The notes under the pieces were generated by a model. It was not told the origin of the DNA. It did not search any database and saw nothing but the letters and a program-made list of their open reading frames with translations. Both the position numbers and the translations under genes were made by a program. DNA of 64,000 bases, taken from Hydrogenimonas sp. SS33 (lineage in GTDB: Bacteria; Campylobacterota; Campylobacteria; Campylobacterales; Hydrogenimonadaceae). Each line of letters opens with the position of its first letter. Positions within the stretch are counted from its first letter, which is position 1. The stretch is from assembly GCF_040436365.1 (NCBI RefSeq), contig NZ_AP026369.1:62001-126000 (forward strand), written 5' to 3'. This document shows positions 17,595 through 25,511 of this stretch, one piece after another.

Positions 17595-18437
17595 ATGATC
17601 GACGAAGGCATTCTCTCCAAAGAGAGCCGGCTGATCGCCCTCTACGGCGTCAATGCCCAGACCTCCCCCTTTTTGAAGGTGCTGAACCATACCTTCAAAA
17701 ACCTGGGGCTCAACGACTTCGCCATCGGTCTCAATATCAAGCCGGACGATTTTGCTTATATGGTCAAAGGGATGCCCGATTCGAAGGTCAAAATGGCGCT
17801 CTACGAACCGGAATACCGGGAAGAGGTGGTACCGCTGCTGGACCTTCCCGACATCTGTACGAGACGAAGCGGCCTCTGTGACGGGGCGCTGGCCGAGGAG
17901 GGGAAACTGGCCGGCGTCTGCTTCGTGCCTGAAAGTTTCGAACGGATGGCGGCGTGCGAAGGGGTCAATTTCCGGGGCAAACGGGTTCTGCTCCTGGGCG
18001 CCGGTGCCACGGCACGGGCCATTCTGCCGCTTCTCGGTACACTCGGCGCCGCTTTCGTCGAAGTGGCCGACGAGACGGTGGAGCGGGCCGCCGAGGCGCT
18101 GGAGCTTGCGAAAGAGGCGCTTTTCGGCGTCGAAACCGACATCGCCCGCTTCCAAAGGGGAATGGCCGTGGAGGCGGACCGCTACGACATCGTCATTAAC
18201 GCCGCGGACCTTCATGCCCACGAAGGGGTGCGCCTTCTGGATGTCGAAGGCGACGCGGGCCACCTGCTCCTCATCGATTTTGTGAGGGGAAAAAGCGCTT
18301 TCGACACCCTCTCCGAAGCGCTCGGATGCCGGAAAATCGGCGCAGAGCAGTTCATGCGCGCCCAGGCCCTGAGCGTCGCCCACAAATGGTTGGGTGCAGA
18401 AATTTCGTGCGACGACTATGAGAGGGTGAAAAGTTAA
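17595..18437 (+). CDS. Shikimate-dehydrogenase-fold protein lacking AroE catalytic residues
   Basis: A 280-residue AroE paralogue. The fold is shown by NAQTSPFLKVLNHTFKNLGL (equivalent to the HSxSP region), the Rossmann loop GAGATARAILPLLG and the C-terminal EQFMRAQALSVAHKWLG. However, the lysine of the usual NVTIPHK segment is replaced (MALYEPEYREEV), and the expected GAVNT asparagine and NTD aspartate motifs are not present. A genuine shikimate dehydrogenase is therefore unlikely. It may bind NAD(P) and a different ligand, or be structural. It sits between the ferredoxin-like gene and an FqrB-like flavoprotein gene. ATG 17595 has GAGGAGA upstream. The terminal AGTTAA comes from a heptamer array. 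Confidence 0.7.
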   Translation: MIDEGILSKESRLIALYGVNAQTSPFLKVLNHTFKNLGLNDFAIGLNIKPDDFAYMVKGMPDSKVKMALYEPEYREEVVPLLDLPDICTRRSGLCDGALAEEGKLAGVCFVPESFERMAACEGVNFRGKRVLLLGAGATARAILPLLGTLGAAFVEVADETVERAAEALELAKEALFGVETDIARFQRGMAVEADRYDIVINAADLHAHEGVRLLDVEGDAGHLLLIDFVRGKSAFDTLSEALGCRKIGAEQFMRAQALSVAHKWLGAEISCDDYERVKS

Positions 18438-18466
18438 AAACTAAAAGTTGTTAGTTATTAGTTGAA
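18432..18466. repeat. Heptanucleotide array (AGTTATT type)
   Basis: Five 7-nt units: AGTTAAA, AACTAAA, AGTTGTT, AGTTATT, AGTTGAA. The first unit supplies the stop codon of the AroE-like gene, and the array ends at the ribosome binding site of the next gene. Confidence 0.65.
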
Positions 18467-18478
18467 AAAGGAATGAAT

Positions 18479-18922
18479 ATGGAAGATTTGAGAAAAGAGT
18501 TTGAAAACTATCTGAACGAGCGGTGCGTCACCTCCGAGTGTGAAACCGAAGAGGACAATTACGACTATCCCGACTATGTGGAGGCGATCAACGCCGAGTT
18601 GATGCCCCCCTCCAAAAGCGGTGTCTATATCAGCCGGTGGGACCTGAAGATGGTGGGAGACGCCATCGACGCTTCCATCGCCATGGATGCCAGGGCCCGC
18701 ATGTTCAAGATGCTGATGCGCTCCGTCCACGACAGGGAGACGATGGCACAGCTGCTGGGGGCCTTCAGCTCCCTGATCGATGCCAAAATCGAACCCTACC
18801 GGGAGATGATGGAAGCCTACCCCTCCACCTGCCCCATTTTCGAAGACAAAATCGAAAAAGCGATGCGGGCTCAGGCCTATTTCGATACCATATTGGAGAC
18901 ATACTTTCCCGAAGAGGGGTGA
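18479..18922 (+). CDS. Small acidic helical protein of unknown function
   Basis: 147 residues from ATG 18479 (AAGGA six bases upstream; ATG 18473 is too close to it). No signal peptide or membrane segment. The N-terminal third is acidic with two cysteines (RCVTSECETEEDNYDYPDYVE). The remainder is mostly helical, with a third cysteine in YPSTCPIFEDKIEKAM. I do not recognise the family. It is flanked by the AroE-like and FqrB-like genes with 3 bp to the latter, so a partner role in that operon is the best guess. Confidence 0.6.
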   Translation: MEDLRKEFENYLNERCVTSECETEEDNYDYPDYVEAINAELMPPSKSGVYISRWDLKMVGDAIDASIAMDARARMFKMLMRSVHDRETMAQLLGAFSSLIDAKIEPYREMMEAYPSTCPIFEDKIEKAMRAQAYFDTILETYFPEEG

Positions 18923-18925
18923 AAC

Positions 18926-19918
18926 ATGACGGACAAAATGCACAATCTGGTTATTGTGGGTGCCGGTCCGGCAGGCATTGCCACCGCCGTCGAAAGCTAT
19001 ATCCTGGGAATCCGGGATATAGTAGTTCTGGAAAAAGATCAGAACCACAATGCAACGATCCGAAAATACTACAAAGAGAACAAACGGGTGGACAAGGACT
19101 GGAAAGGGCAGAAGGTCGAACTGGACGGGAATATCTATTTTGTCGACGGGACCAAAGAGAGCACCCTCGATTTTTTCGACGAAGTGATCGCCCACCACTC
19201 TGTGGAACTGATAACCCATACCGAAGTACAGAAGATTGTCAAAAAGGATGACCATTTCGAAGTCCTGATTCCGGGCGGTTCGGTGAAAGCGCGTTATGTG
19301 GTCGTAACGATCGGAAGAATGGGCAAGCCGAACAAACCCGATTACAAAATTCCTCCTTCGATCCGAAAACGCGTCAACTATACCCTCGATGCGTGCGGTG
19401 AGGGGGAGAAGATTCTCGTGGTCGGGGGCGGGGATTCCGCCATTGAGTATGCCTTGGACCTGACCGGAAAAAACGATGTAACCATCTGTTACCGGCGGCA
19501 GACCTTTCGACGGGCCAATCCGACCAACCAGACCGATATCGCCAATGCCATCGCCCATGGTGAGGTACGTCCCTATCTCGGCGTCGATATCGAGGGGCTT
19601 GAAGAGGATGAAGGGCGTGTAAAAGTGATTTTTTCCCAGAAGGAACCGGAGATTTTTGACCGGGTTGTCTATGCCATCGGCGGAACGACACCAAGCGCGT
19701 TTCTGCAGGGGTCGGGCATTCGGGTCGAAGATGGCAAACCGGTCCATGACGAAAATTACATGACCGATGTTCCGGGACTCTATGTCGCAGGTGATATCAC
19801 CCAGGAGTCCGGCGGTTCCATTGCCCTGGGGCTCAATCACGGTTATGCCATCGCCCACCATATCATGCGGCAGATCAAAGACTGTCCCGAGTGCAAACCG
19901 CTGCCCACGGTGGAGTGA
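18926..19918 (+). CDS. FqrB-like FAD/NAD(P)H flavoprotein (thioredoxin-reductase family without CxxC)
   Basis: A 330-residue two-dinucleotide-domain flavoprotein: FAD loop VGAGPAGIATAVE at the N-terminus, NAD(P) loop VVGGGDSAIEYALDL mid-protein and the C-terminal FAD motif GLYVAGDI. The redox CxxC of thioredoxin reductase is missing. The sequence pattern (YYKENKRVDKDWKGQ, TIGRMGKPNKPDYKIP) resembles Helicobacter HP1164 (FqrB, NADPH-dependent flavodoxin:quinone reductase) as I remember it. It would move electrons between NAD(P)H and a flavodoxin, ferredoxin or quinone. ATG 18926 has GAGGGG upstream. It is the last gene of the 15.6-19.9 kb run. Confidence 0.75.
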   Translation: MTDKMHNLVIVGAGPAGIATAVESYILGIRDIVVLEKDQNHNATIRKYYKENKRVDKDWKGQKVELDGNIYFVDGTKESTLDFFDEVIAHHSVELITHTEVQKIVKKDDHFEVLIPGGSVKARYVVVTIGRMGKPNKPDYKIPPSIRKRVNYTLDACGEGEKILVVGGGDSAIEYALDLTGKNDVTICYRRQTFRRANPTNQTDIANAIAHGEVRPYLGVDIEGLEEDEGRVKVIFSQKEPEIFDRVVYAIGGTTPSAFLQGSGIRVEDGKPVHDENYMTDVPGLYVAGDITQESGGSIALGLNHGYAIAHHIMRQIKDCPECKPLPTVE

Positions 19919-19971
19919 AACCGGGCAGGCGGCGGTGTTCCATGTTGCAAAAGTAGGAAGCGAGGTGCATT

Positions 19972-20880
19972 CTGCATTTTACGTTTGAGCATCCCTGGCT
20001 TTTTCTTCTGTTGCTGCTGCTTCCCTGCTTCTGGCGCTGTCCCGCCGGCGTCGTGAAGCTCTATTTTCCGAAAATTTTGCTGCTTCCCGCCTCCCGTTTC
20101 TCTCTTTCTAAAGAGCCGCTGCTCTATGCGTCGGTCTATCTGTTTGCCGTGACGGCTCTCGCTTCGCCGGTGACCTATGACCGCCTGGCCGCCAGCGAAC
20201 GGCACGGGCGCGACCTGGTGCTGGCGCTGGATACCAGCGGCTCCATGGCGGAATCGGGTTTTGACAGGGAACATCCGATGCGCCGGAAATTCGATGTCGT
20301 CATCTCCCTGGTCAAGAGCTTTCTCAAAAACCGTCACGACGACAATATCGGCCTGGTGCTCTTCGGCTCCTTTGCCTTCGCCGCCTCTCCCGTCACCTAC
20401 GATCTGGCGGCACTGCAGGAGATCGTCGACACGGCCGACGTGGGGGTGGCGGGGCAGAGTACCGCCATCGGCGAGGGGATCGACCAGGCGCTTCGGGCCC
20501 TCTCTTTTTCCCATGCCAAAAAGAAGGTGATCGTACTGATGACCGACGGTTACCAGAACGCCGGGTCGGTCTCGATCAAGGAGGCGGTGGAGAAGGCGAA
20601 GCGCCGGGGTGTCAAAATCTACACCATCGGCATCGGCAAACCGAAAGACTACGACGCCAAACTGCTGAAAAAGATCGCCGACGAAACGGGCGCGAAAAGC
20701 TTTTCCGCCGCCAATGCGGAGGATTTGAAGGAGGTCTTCGAAGAGCTCGACAGCCTGGAACCCAGCCCCATCCGCTCCCATACGATGATCAACCGGCGGC
20801 CTCTGTATCAGTGGCCGCTGCTTGGGGCGATGATTCTGCTGATCGGGTATCTCTCTTTTGGGGGGAGGGTGAGAAGGTGA
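19972..20880 (+). CDS. batA: BatA-like von Willebrand factor A membrane protein
   Basis: An inner-membrane protein whose VWA domain projects into the periplasm, with N-terminal and C-terminal helices. The metal-ion site is DTSGSM with a later TDG; both are intact. The family N-terminus (FEHPWLFLLLLLLP) is encoded upstream of the first TTG (20011). The likely start is therefore a CTG at 19972, six bases after GAGG; no ATG, GTG or TTG is available between the preceding stop (19954) and there. The C-terminal RVRR and stop are written in heptamer-repeat sequence. It heads a Bat operon linked to oxygen tolerance and usually to a MoxR ATPase, which is not in this window. Confidence 0.8.
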   Translation: MHFTFEHPWLFLLLLLLPCFWRCPAGVVKLYFPKILLLPASRFSLSKEPLLYASVYLFAVTALASPVTYDRLAASERHGRDLVLALDTSGSMAESGFDREHPMRRKFDVVISLVKSFLKNRHDDNIGLVLFGSFAFAASPVTYDLAALQEIVDTADVGVAGQSTAIGEGIDQALRALSFSHAKKKVIVLMTDGYQNAGSVSIKEAVEKAKRRGVKIYTIGIGKPKDYDAKLLKKIADETGAKSFSAANAEDLKEVFEELDSLEPSPIRSHTMINRRPLYQWPLLGAMILLIGYLSFGGRVRR

Positions 20881-21114
20881 GAAGGTGGGGAGGTGAGAAG
20901 GTGATGGGTCGTTGGTCGTTGGTCGTTGGTCGTTGGAACGGGGCTTCGCCCATTTTTTTGGCATTGGGCATTGGGCATTGGGCATTGGGGAGTGTAAGTA
21001 ACGATTATGGTAACGACATACCACATACTACTCACCTTCCCACCAGCCGCGTAGCGGCGATCTCACCTTCTCACCATTTCTACCTTCGTTTTCTGTTCAC
21101 TGTTCACTGTTTCC
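20866..21114. repeat. Compound heptanucleotide array with terminator-like hairpin
   Basis: This stretch holds several 7-nt arrays in series: GGTGAGAA-type (20866-20900), GGTCGTT x4 (20907-20935), GGGCATT x4 (20960-20988), then CTCACCTTC-type units (21030-21075) complementary to the first array, and TGTTCAC x2 (21093-21110). A triloop hairpin GGGC-TTC-GCCC (20941-20951) followed by seven Ts sits between arrays. It fills the 250 bp between batA and the next gene. No ORF of interest is inside. Confidence 0.85.
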
Positions 21115-21130
21115 CCCCGAAGGACTGGGC

Positions 21131-22723
21131 ATGAGTTTTCTCCATCCCTTTTTCCTCTGGCTGCTGCTGCCTCTGGCCCTTTTCGCGTGGCTTCGCCTGA
21201 GAGATGAGCGAAAAAACGCTCTGCCGCTGCATCCCAAAGTGATTCTCGAAAACCGGCGGACCCTTCTGGTGCGCCTCGCCCCTTTTATCGCGCTGGGGTG
21301 GATGGTGGTGGCGCTCGCCAGGCCCGTGACGAAGGAGAGCGAAACCATCACGGCGCCTTCGGGCAGTACACTCTACCTGGCCATCGACGCCTCCCGCTCC
21401 ATGCTGGCCACGGACCGCAAACCCGACCGCTACCGCTTCGCCAAGGCGGCCATCGAAAGGCTCGTCGAGCGTGACAGCCGCCACAAATTCGCCCTTATCG
21501 CTTTTACCACCAACGCCCTGATCCTCTCGCCGCCGACGGAGGACAAAGCGCTCATCCACGCGGCGCTGGAGGCTTTCAGGCCCGACTACATTCTCACCCA
21601 CGGCACCTCCATCGAAGCGCTGTTGCGCTATGTCGGGCGTTTCGGAGGGGAGCGGAAGGATCTGGTCATCTTCAGCGACGGCGGGGACGAGGAAGACCTG
21701 CAGAAACTGGCCGATCTGGCGCGCGCGAACCACATCCGCGTCTTCGGGGTCGCCTGTGCAACGCGCCGGGGCAGCACCATACCGGGCGAAAGCGGCTGGC
21801 TGCGGGACAAAAACGGCCGCCTGGTGGTGTCGATCCAGAACCCCATTCTCGAAAACCTGGCTGAGGCGACGGGAGGGGCGTTCATCGACGAATCGACCCC
21901 CGAGGCGGTGGCAGATGCGCTGCTGGAGCGAGTACGCGACCCGTTGAAGCGCCAGAGCAGCCAACGCACGACCTACCGGGAGTGGTTCTGGCTGCCGCTG
22001 CTGCTGGGGATCGGCTTCTTTCTCGCGGGTACCCTCTCAAGCGCGGGTCTCGTCAAGCGCCTCCTGCCTCTGTTGGCGCTTCTGGGCATACAGGGCCAGG
22101 CGGGGCTGCTGGACTACCATTACCTCTTGAAAGGGTACGAACTCTACCGCAAGGGCGCCTACGAAAAGGCGGAGAAAGCCTTCGAAAAGGTGGACCCGCC
22201 GCTTCTGGAGAGCCGTTACGGCCTTGGGGCGGCGCTTTATAAAATGGGGGCCTACAAAAAGGCGGGGCAGGTCTTCGCGTCGATCAAAAGCCGTGACCCG
22301 GATGTCAAGGCGGCCATCTACTACAACCTGGGCAACTGCGCCGTGCGAATCGGCCGCTTCAAAAGTGCCCGGGATTACTATGTCAAGGCGATCCAGCTCA
22401 CCTCGGACCCCGACGCGAAATCCAACCTGAAAAAGGTCCTCTTTCTCATCGAAAAGCGGCGGGCGAAGGTGGAACCCAAAGCCAACCGCCACGTCAAGGC
22501 GGCCTCCAGCAGCGCCTCGACCGACCAGAAGAAGGAGAAGGGGACGAAAAAGGGAAGCTCCCAGCAGCGGATGGGGCAGGGCAGCGGGGCGCAGTCCGCG
22601 ACCAAATCGACCCGTGTAGGTGTTCGGAAGGGGTCGCAGAAGATGAGCAGGCGCCACCCCCTCTCCTCCAAAGTCTACGAGATGATCAACAAGGGGTATG
22701 TGCATGAAGAGAGGCCGTGGTGA
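21131..22723 (+). CDS. BatB-BatC fusion: VWA domain plus TPR repeats
   Basis: A 530-residue protein. N-terminal helices (HPFFLWLLLPLALFAWLRL) precede a VWA domain with site DASRSM and IFSDGGDEEDL. A helix (WFWLPLLLGIGFFLAG) follows, then two to three TPR units (LKGYELYRKGAYEKAEKAFE, AAIYYNLGNCAVRIGRFKSA), ending in a low-complexity Lys/Ser/Gln tail. The two parts correspond to separate batB and batC genes in other bacteria. ATG 21131 is preceded by GAAGGA. It works with the neighbouring BatA and BatD proteins in the cell envelope. Confidence 0.85.
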   Translation: MSFLHPFFLWLLLPLALFAWLRLRDERKNALPLHPKVILENRRTLLVRLAPFIALGWMVVALARPVTKESETITAPSGSTLYLAIDASRSMLATDRKPDRYRFAKAAIERLVERDSRHKFALIAFTTNALILSPPTEDKALIHAALEAFRPDYILTHGTSIEALLRYVGRFGGERKDLVIFSDGGDEEDLQKLADLARANHIRVFGVACATRRGSTIPGESGWLRDKNGRLVVSIQNPILENLAEATGGAFIDESTPEAVADALLERVRDPLKRQSSQRTTYREWFWLPLLLGIGFFLAGTLSSAGLVKRLLPLLALLGIQGQAGLLDYHYLLKGYELYRKGAYEKAEKAFEKVDPPLLESRYGLGAALYKMGAYKKAGQVFASIKSRDPDVKAAIYYNLGNCAVRIGRFKSARDYYVKAIQLTSDPDAKSNLKKVLFLIEKRRAKVEPKANRHVKAASSSASTDQKKEKGTKKGSSQQRMGQGSGAQSATKSTRVGVRKGSQKMSRRHPLSSKVYEMINKGYVHEERPW

Positions 22724-23999
22724 GATGAGGGGTGGGAAAGTGAGAAAGTGGGAAGGTGAGAAGGTGGGAAGGTGGGAAGGTGATTTTTGTTATTTTCCCG
22801 TCTTACCTTCTAACATTCTCACCTTCTTACCCTCTCACCGTCCCACCGTCTCACCGTCTCACCTCCTCACCCTCATCCTGCTGATGCTTGCCTTTTTTCC
22901 TCTGATGGGGGCCGACGACTACCGCTACACTCTCACGCTCGACCCGCCGCGGGCCATGGCCAAAACACCGATCCTGCTGACGGTGAAGATCGAGCAGACG
23001 GACCCCTCCAAAGTCCTCTTTTTCGACTTCAAGCCGGTCGGCAGCCACTTTCTTTTCCACAGGCTCGACAAAAAGGTGAACGAGGAGATGCACCACCGCG
23101 TCGAACGGTTCGTCTATCTGGTCTATGGGACGAAGAGCGGCGAATGGCCCATCGGGGGGGAGATACGCGTTCAGCGCACCAACGAAGAGCGGATCGTCGA
23201 CAGTACCATCGTGGACCAGTTCAACGCCCGCACCCTCCAGAGCGAGGAGAGTGTGGACCGCGTGACGCCGGTGAGGGTGACGATCGACCCGCTTCCAGTT
23301 CGGGCCGACCTGGTCGGCGACTTTCGTATGAAAAGCTCCCTGGACAGGCGGCAGACCGAAGCCTTTCGCCCCGTGCACCTGACGCTCCATCTGGAAGGCA
23401 TCGGCTTTCCGCCCCCCGAACAGTTCTTTACTTTCAAGATTCCCGGCGTCCAGGTCTTTGCCGACAAGCCGGCCATGCGGCTGCGCTACACGCCCCGGGG
23501 CGTGCGCGTCGATGCAGACTACACTTTCGCCTTCAGCAGCGACCACGACTTCACCATCCCTCCCCGCCTTTTGCGCCTCTACTCTCCCACGAGGCGCCAG
23601 AGCCGCCGCATCGGCTTCGCCGGCGCTAAGATCCGGGTCGTCACCCCGCCTTCGCTTCGCCAGGCGCTGCTGGATAGGGAGAACGACCCGCCCAGTATCT
23701 TTGAGCGCATCGAAGCGTGGCGCGCCTACACCGTCGACGCGCTGGTGGTGCTGCTCGGCTTTCTCTCCGCTTTCGTGGTGGCGTGGGTCCGGCGCCGTAT
23801 CGGGCGGCTTTTCGTCAAAGACCCCTTTGTTGAAAAGGTTCGCGCCGTCAAAGAGCCCCGCGCCCTTTTGATGCTGCTGATTCAAAGTGACCCCAAACGG
23901 TGCGCCCCCTGGATCGATCGGATCGAGACAGCGCTGCACGAAAAGAGGCCCGTGGAGATGAGACGGATCAAACGGGAGATCGTGAAGGGGTGTCGATGA
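22704..23999 (+). CDS. BatD-like protein 1
   Basis: About 431 residues. The mature part starts near ADDYRYTLTLDPPRAM and consists of Ig-like beta domains. A membrane helix (VDALVVLLGFLSAFVVAWV) and a cytoplasmic tail follow, the usual BatD layout. The signal region is odd: after MKRGRG there are about 45 residues encoded entirely by heptamer repeats (22728-22868) before the hydrophobic core LLTLILLMLAFFPLMGA. The frame is kept through the array. The only later in-frame ATG (22884) would leave too short a signal. The gene overlaps the previous gene by 20 bp and the next by four (ATGA). Confidence 0.72.
   Translation: MKRGRGEMRGGKVRKWEGEKVGRWEGDFCYFPVLPSNILTFLPSHRPTVSPSHLLTLILLMLAFFPLMGADDYRYTLTLDPPRAMAKTPILLTVKIEQTDPSKVLFFDFKPVGSHFLFHRLDKKVNEEMHHRVERFVYLVYGTKSGEWPIGGEIRVQRTNEERIVDSTIVDQFNARTLQSEESVDRVTPVRVTIDPLPVRADLVGDFRMKSSLDRRQTEAFRPVHLTLHLEGIGFPPPEQFFTFKIPGVQVFADKPAMRLRYTPRGVRVDADYTFAFSSDHDFTIPPRLLRLYSPTRRQSRRIGFAGAKIRVVTPPSLRQALLDRENDPPSIFERIEAWRAYTVDALVVLLGFLSAFVVAWVRRRIGRLFVKDPFVEKVRAVKEPRALLMLLIQSDPKRCAPWIDRIETALHEKRPVEMRRIKREIVKGCR
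22728..22868. repeat. Heptanucleotide array with complementary arms inside batD1
   Basis: About eight GGTGGGA/AGTGAGA-type units (22728-22785), a short AT-rich spacer, then about ten units of the complement (CTTCTCACC, CGTCTCA; 22800-22868). The arms can pair as a long imperfect hairpin. The whole array is read through by the batD1 frame without a stop. Confidence 0.85.
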
Positions 24000-25006
24000 A
24001 GTTCGTCACTGGTCATTGGTCATTGGTCATTGGTTTTTTTCTTCGCACGAAAAATTGGCTTTGGACCCTTTTGCTGTTCGCCGGTGTGGGATATGGGGCC
24101 GATTTTCGCTATTCGCTTACGCTGGACCGTCACGAGGCGTGGGTCAAAGCGCCGATTGTGCTGCATTTTAACGTGGAACAGACCGATGCGTCAAAGGTGA
24201 TGTTTTTCGATTTCAAGCCGCTGGAAGAGGGGAGTTTCAAAGCGATCCGCCTCGACAAGAAGGTCGACAACGCCTACCACCACCGAAAGGCGCAGTTTAC
24301 CTATCTGCTCTTCGGGCTGAAACCCGGAACCGTGACGCTGAAGTTCGACCTGCTGGTGCGGCGCACCAACGAGGCGACCATCGCCCAGAGCACCACCGGC
24401 GGCCGCTACAACGTGAAAGATGTGGAGACTCAGGACCGCCATGAACCGATCCCCCCGGAGACCCTCCGCCTCAAGCCGCTGCCGGCGCCGGTGGACCTGG
24501 TGGGCGATTTCACGCTCCAAAGCCGTGTCAGCGCCCAAACGACCCGTGCCGGCCGCCCCGTCTATCTGACGATCCGCCTCAAAGGGGTCGGCTACCCGCC
24601 CCGGAAACGGTTGATCCGCGTCGAGGTTCCGGGGGTCGACATGTTCGAAGACACGCCGAAGGTGTCGCTGCGCTACGGCCCCAAAGGGGCGCTCTACGAT
24701 GCCACCTACACCTATGCCATCAAAGCGGACCGTGACTTCTTGCTCCCCTCTTTGAGGCTGAAAGCCTTTTCTCCCGCCGGCGGGAAGCTGTACGAGCTGA
24801 AGAGCGACGAAATCGCCGTTCAGGTCCTGGCACCGGAGAAGCCACGCAAAGCGCCCCCTCCCGAACCGAAGAAGGAGCGTTCCCCTGCAACAGAGTGGTG
24901 GCCGCAAGTGAAAAGTATTCTTTTTTACGGAGCGCTTTTTTTGATAGGATATATCAGCGGAACCCTGTGGCTCAAAATCCGAATGGACGTTACGAGAAAA
25001 ACGTAA
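23996..25006 (+). CDS. BatD-like protein 2 (tandem paralogue)
   Basis: 336 residues from ATG 23996, overlapping the batD1 stop. It aligns by eye with BatD1 over most of its length (YSLTLDRHEAWVKAPIVLHF against YTLTLDPPRAMAKTPILLTV; VEQTDASKVMFFDFKPL against IEQTDPSKVLFFDFKPV). It ends in a proline-rich linker and one helix (SILFYGALFLIGYISGTLWL). The N-terminal GHWSLVIG is encoded by GGTCATT repeats ahead of the true hydrophobic segment. The last codons and TAA stop are inside hairpin element R3. A tandem duplication of batD is the simplest origin. Confidence 0.78.
   Translation: MKFVTGHWSLVIGFFLRTKNWLWTLLLFAGVGYGADFRYSLTLDRHEAWVKAPIVLHFNVEQTDASKVMFFDFKPLEEGSFKAIRLDKKVDNAYHHRKAQFTYLLFGLKPGTVTLKFDLLVRRTNEATIAQSTTGGRYNVKDVETQDRHEPIPPETLRLKPLPAPVDLVGDFTLQSRVSAQTTRAGRPVYLTIRLKGVGYPPRKRLIRVEVPGVDMFEDTPKVSLRYGPKGALYDATYTYAIKADRDFLLPSLRLKAFSPAGGKLYELKSDEIAVQVLAPEKPRKAPPPEPKKERSPATEWWPQVKSILFYGALFLIGYISGTLWLKIRMDVTRKT
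24007..24033. repeat. GGTCATT heptamer array at the batD2 5' end
   Basis: Three and a half units of GGTCATT in the first codons of batD2, followed by a T7 run. The same unit occurs at 25512, 31820 and 59188. It encodes part of the signal region (GHWSLVIG). Confidence 0.75.
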
Positions 25007-25112
25007 CGTCCTCTCGAAATCTTTGATTTCGAAGCTTTAGGGGGGTGCAGGGGACACTTGTGTCCCCGCCAAAACAAGCGAAGCGTTCCCAAAGGGATGT
25101 TTTGCGTAACAT
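24985..25112 (+). repeat. Multi-hairpin interspersed element, copy 3 (R3)
   Basis: Hairpin arms: GGACGTTACG/CGTAACGTCC (24985-24994, 25002-25011), CTTTGA/TCGAAG (25021-25034), GGGGACAC/GTGTCCCC (25050-25067) and CAAAACA/TGTTTTG (25070-25076, 25098-25104). The first hairpin contains the last five codons and stop of batD2. The fourth stem has a longer loop than in copy 1. Confidence 0.82.
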
Positions 25113-25138
25113 AAAGATTGGGACAAGGAAGTGAGAGA

Positions 25139-25507
25139 ATGAAAAATAATCGGAACATCGTCTTGATCACGGTACTGGCCCTTCTTCCTCTTTTCGGCGC
25201 CGACAAAGGGGAGCAGATATATATGAGCAAGGGGTGTTACGGATGCCACGGCACCCACGGAGAAGGGATCGGCGACTATCCCCGTCTGGCGGGACGGTCG
25301 CAGGCGGAACTGATGCGGCTGCTCGAACAGCTCAAAAAAGGGATCGGCCACACCAGCAAGCGGGAGATGATGATCCCCTTCGCCCAGGCCCTCGACGAAG
25401 CGCAGATGAAAGCGGTCACCCGGTTTCTGAGCGCCCAGAACCCCCATGCCGAAGAGGATGAATCGCTGCGGACCCCGGAAGATATTCTGGGCGGGTCGGA
25501 TATGTGA
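25139..25507 (+). CDS. Small periplasmic c-type cytochrome
   Basis: 122 residues from ATG 25139, with AAGGA upstream. A signal peptide (NIVLITVLALLPLFGA) is followed by one haem site, CYGCH, and later methionines (REMMIPFA) that could give the sixth ligand. This is the pattern of a class I monohaem cytochrome c of the c553/c555 kind. It would carry electrons in the periplasm. It lies between the Bat operon and a NosD-like gene and nearly overlaps the latter's possible upstream starts. Confidence 0.85.
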   Translation: MKNNRNIVLITVLALLPLFGADKGEQIYMSKGCYGCHGTHGEGIGDYPRLAGRSQAELMRLLEQLKKGIGHTSKREMMIPFAQALDEAQMKAVTRFLSAQNPHAEEDESLRTPEDILGGSDM

Positions 25508-25511
25508 GACG

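Noticed and set aside
20866-21114. Possible CRISPR array
   Set aside because: Units are only 7 nt and contiguous, with no 25-40 nt repeats separated by unique spacers and no cas genes.
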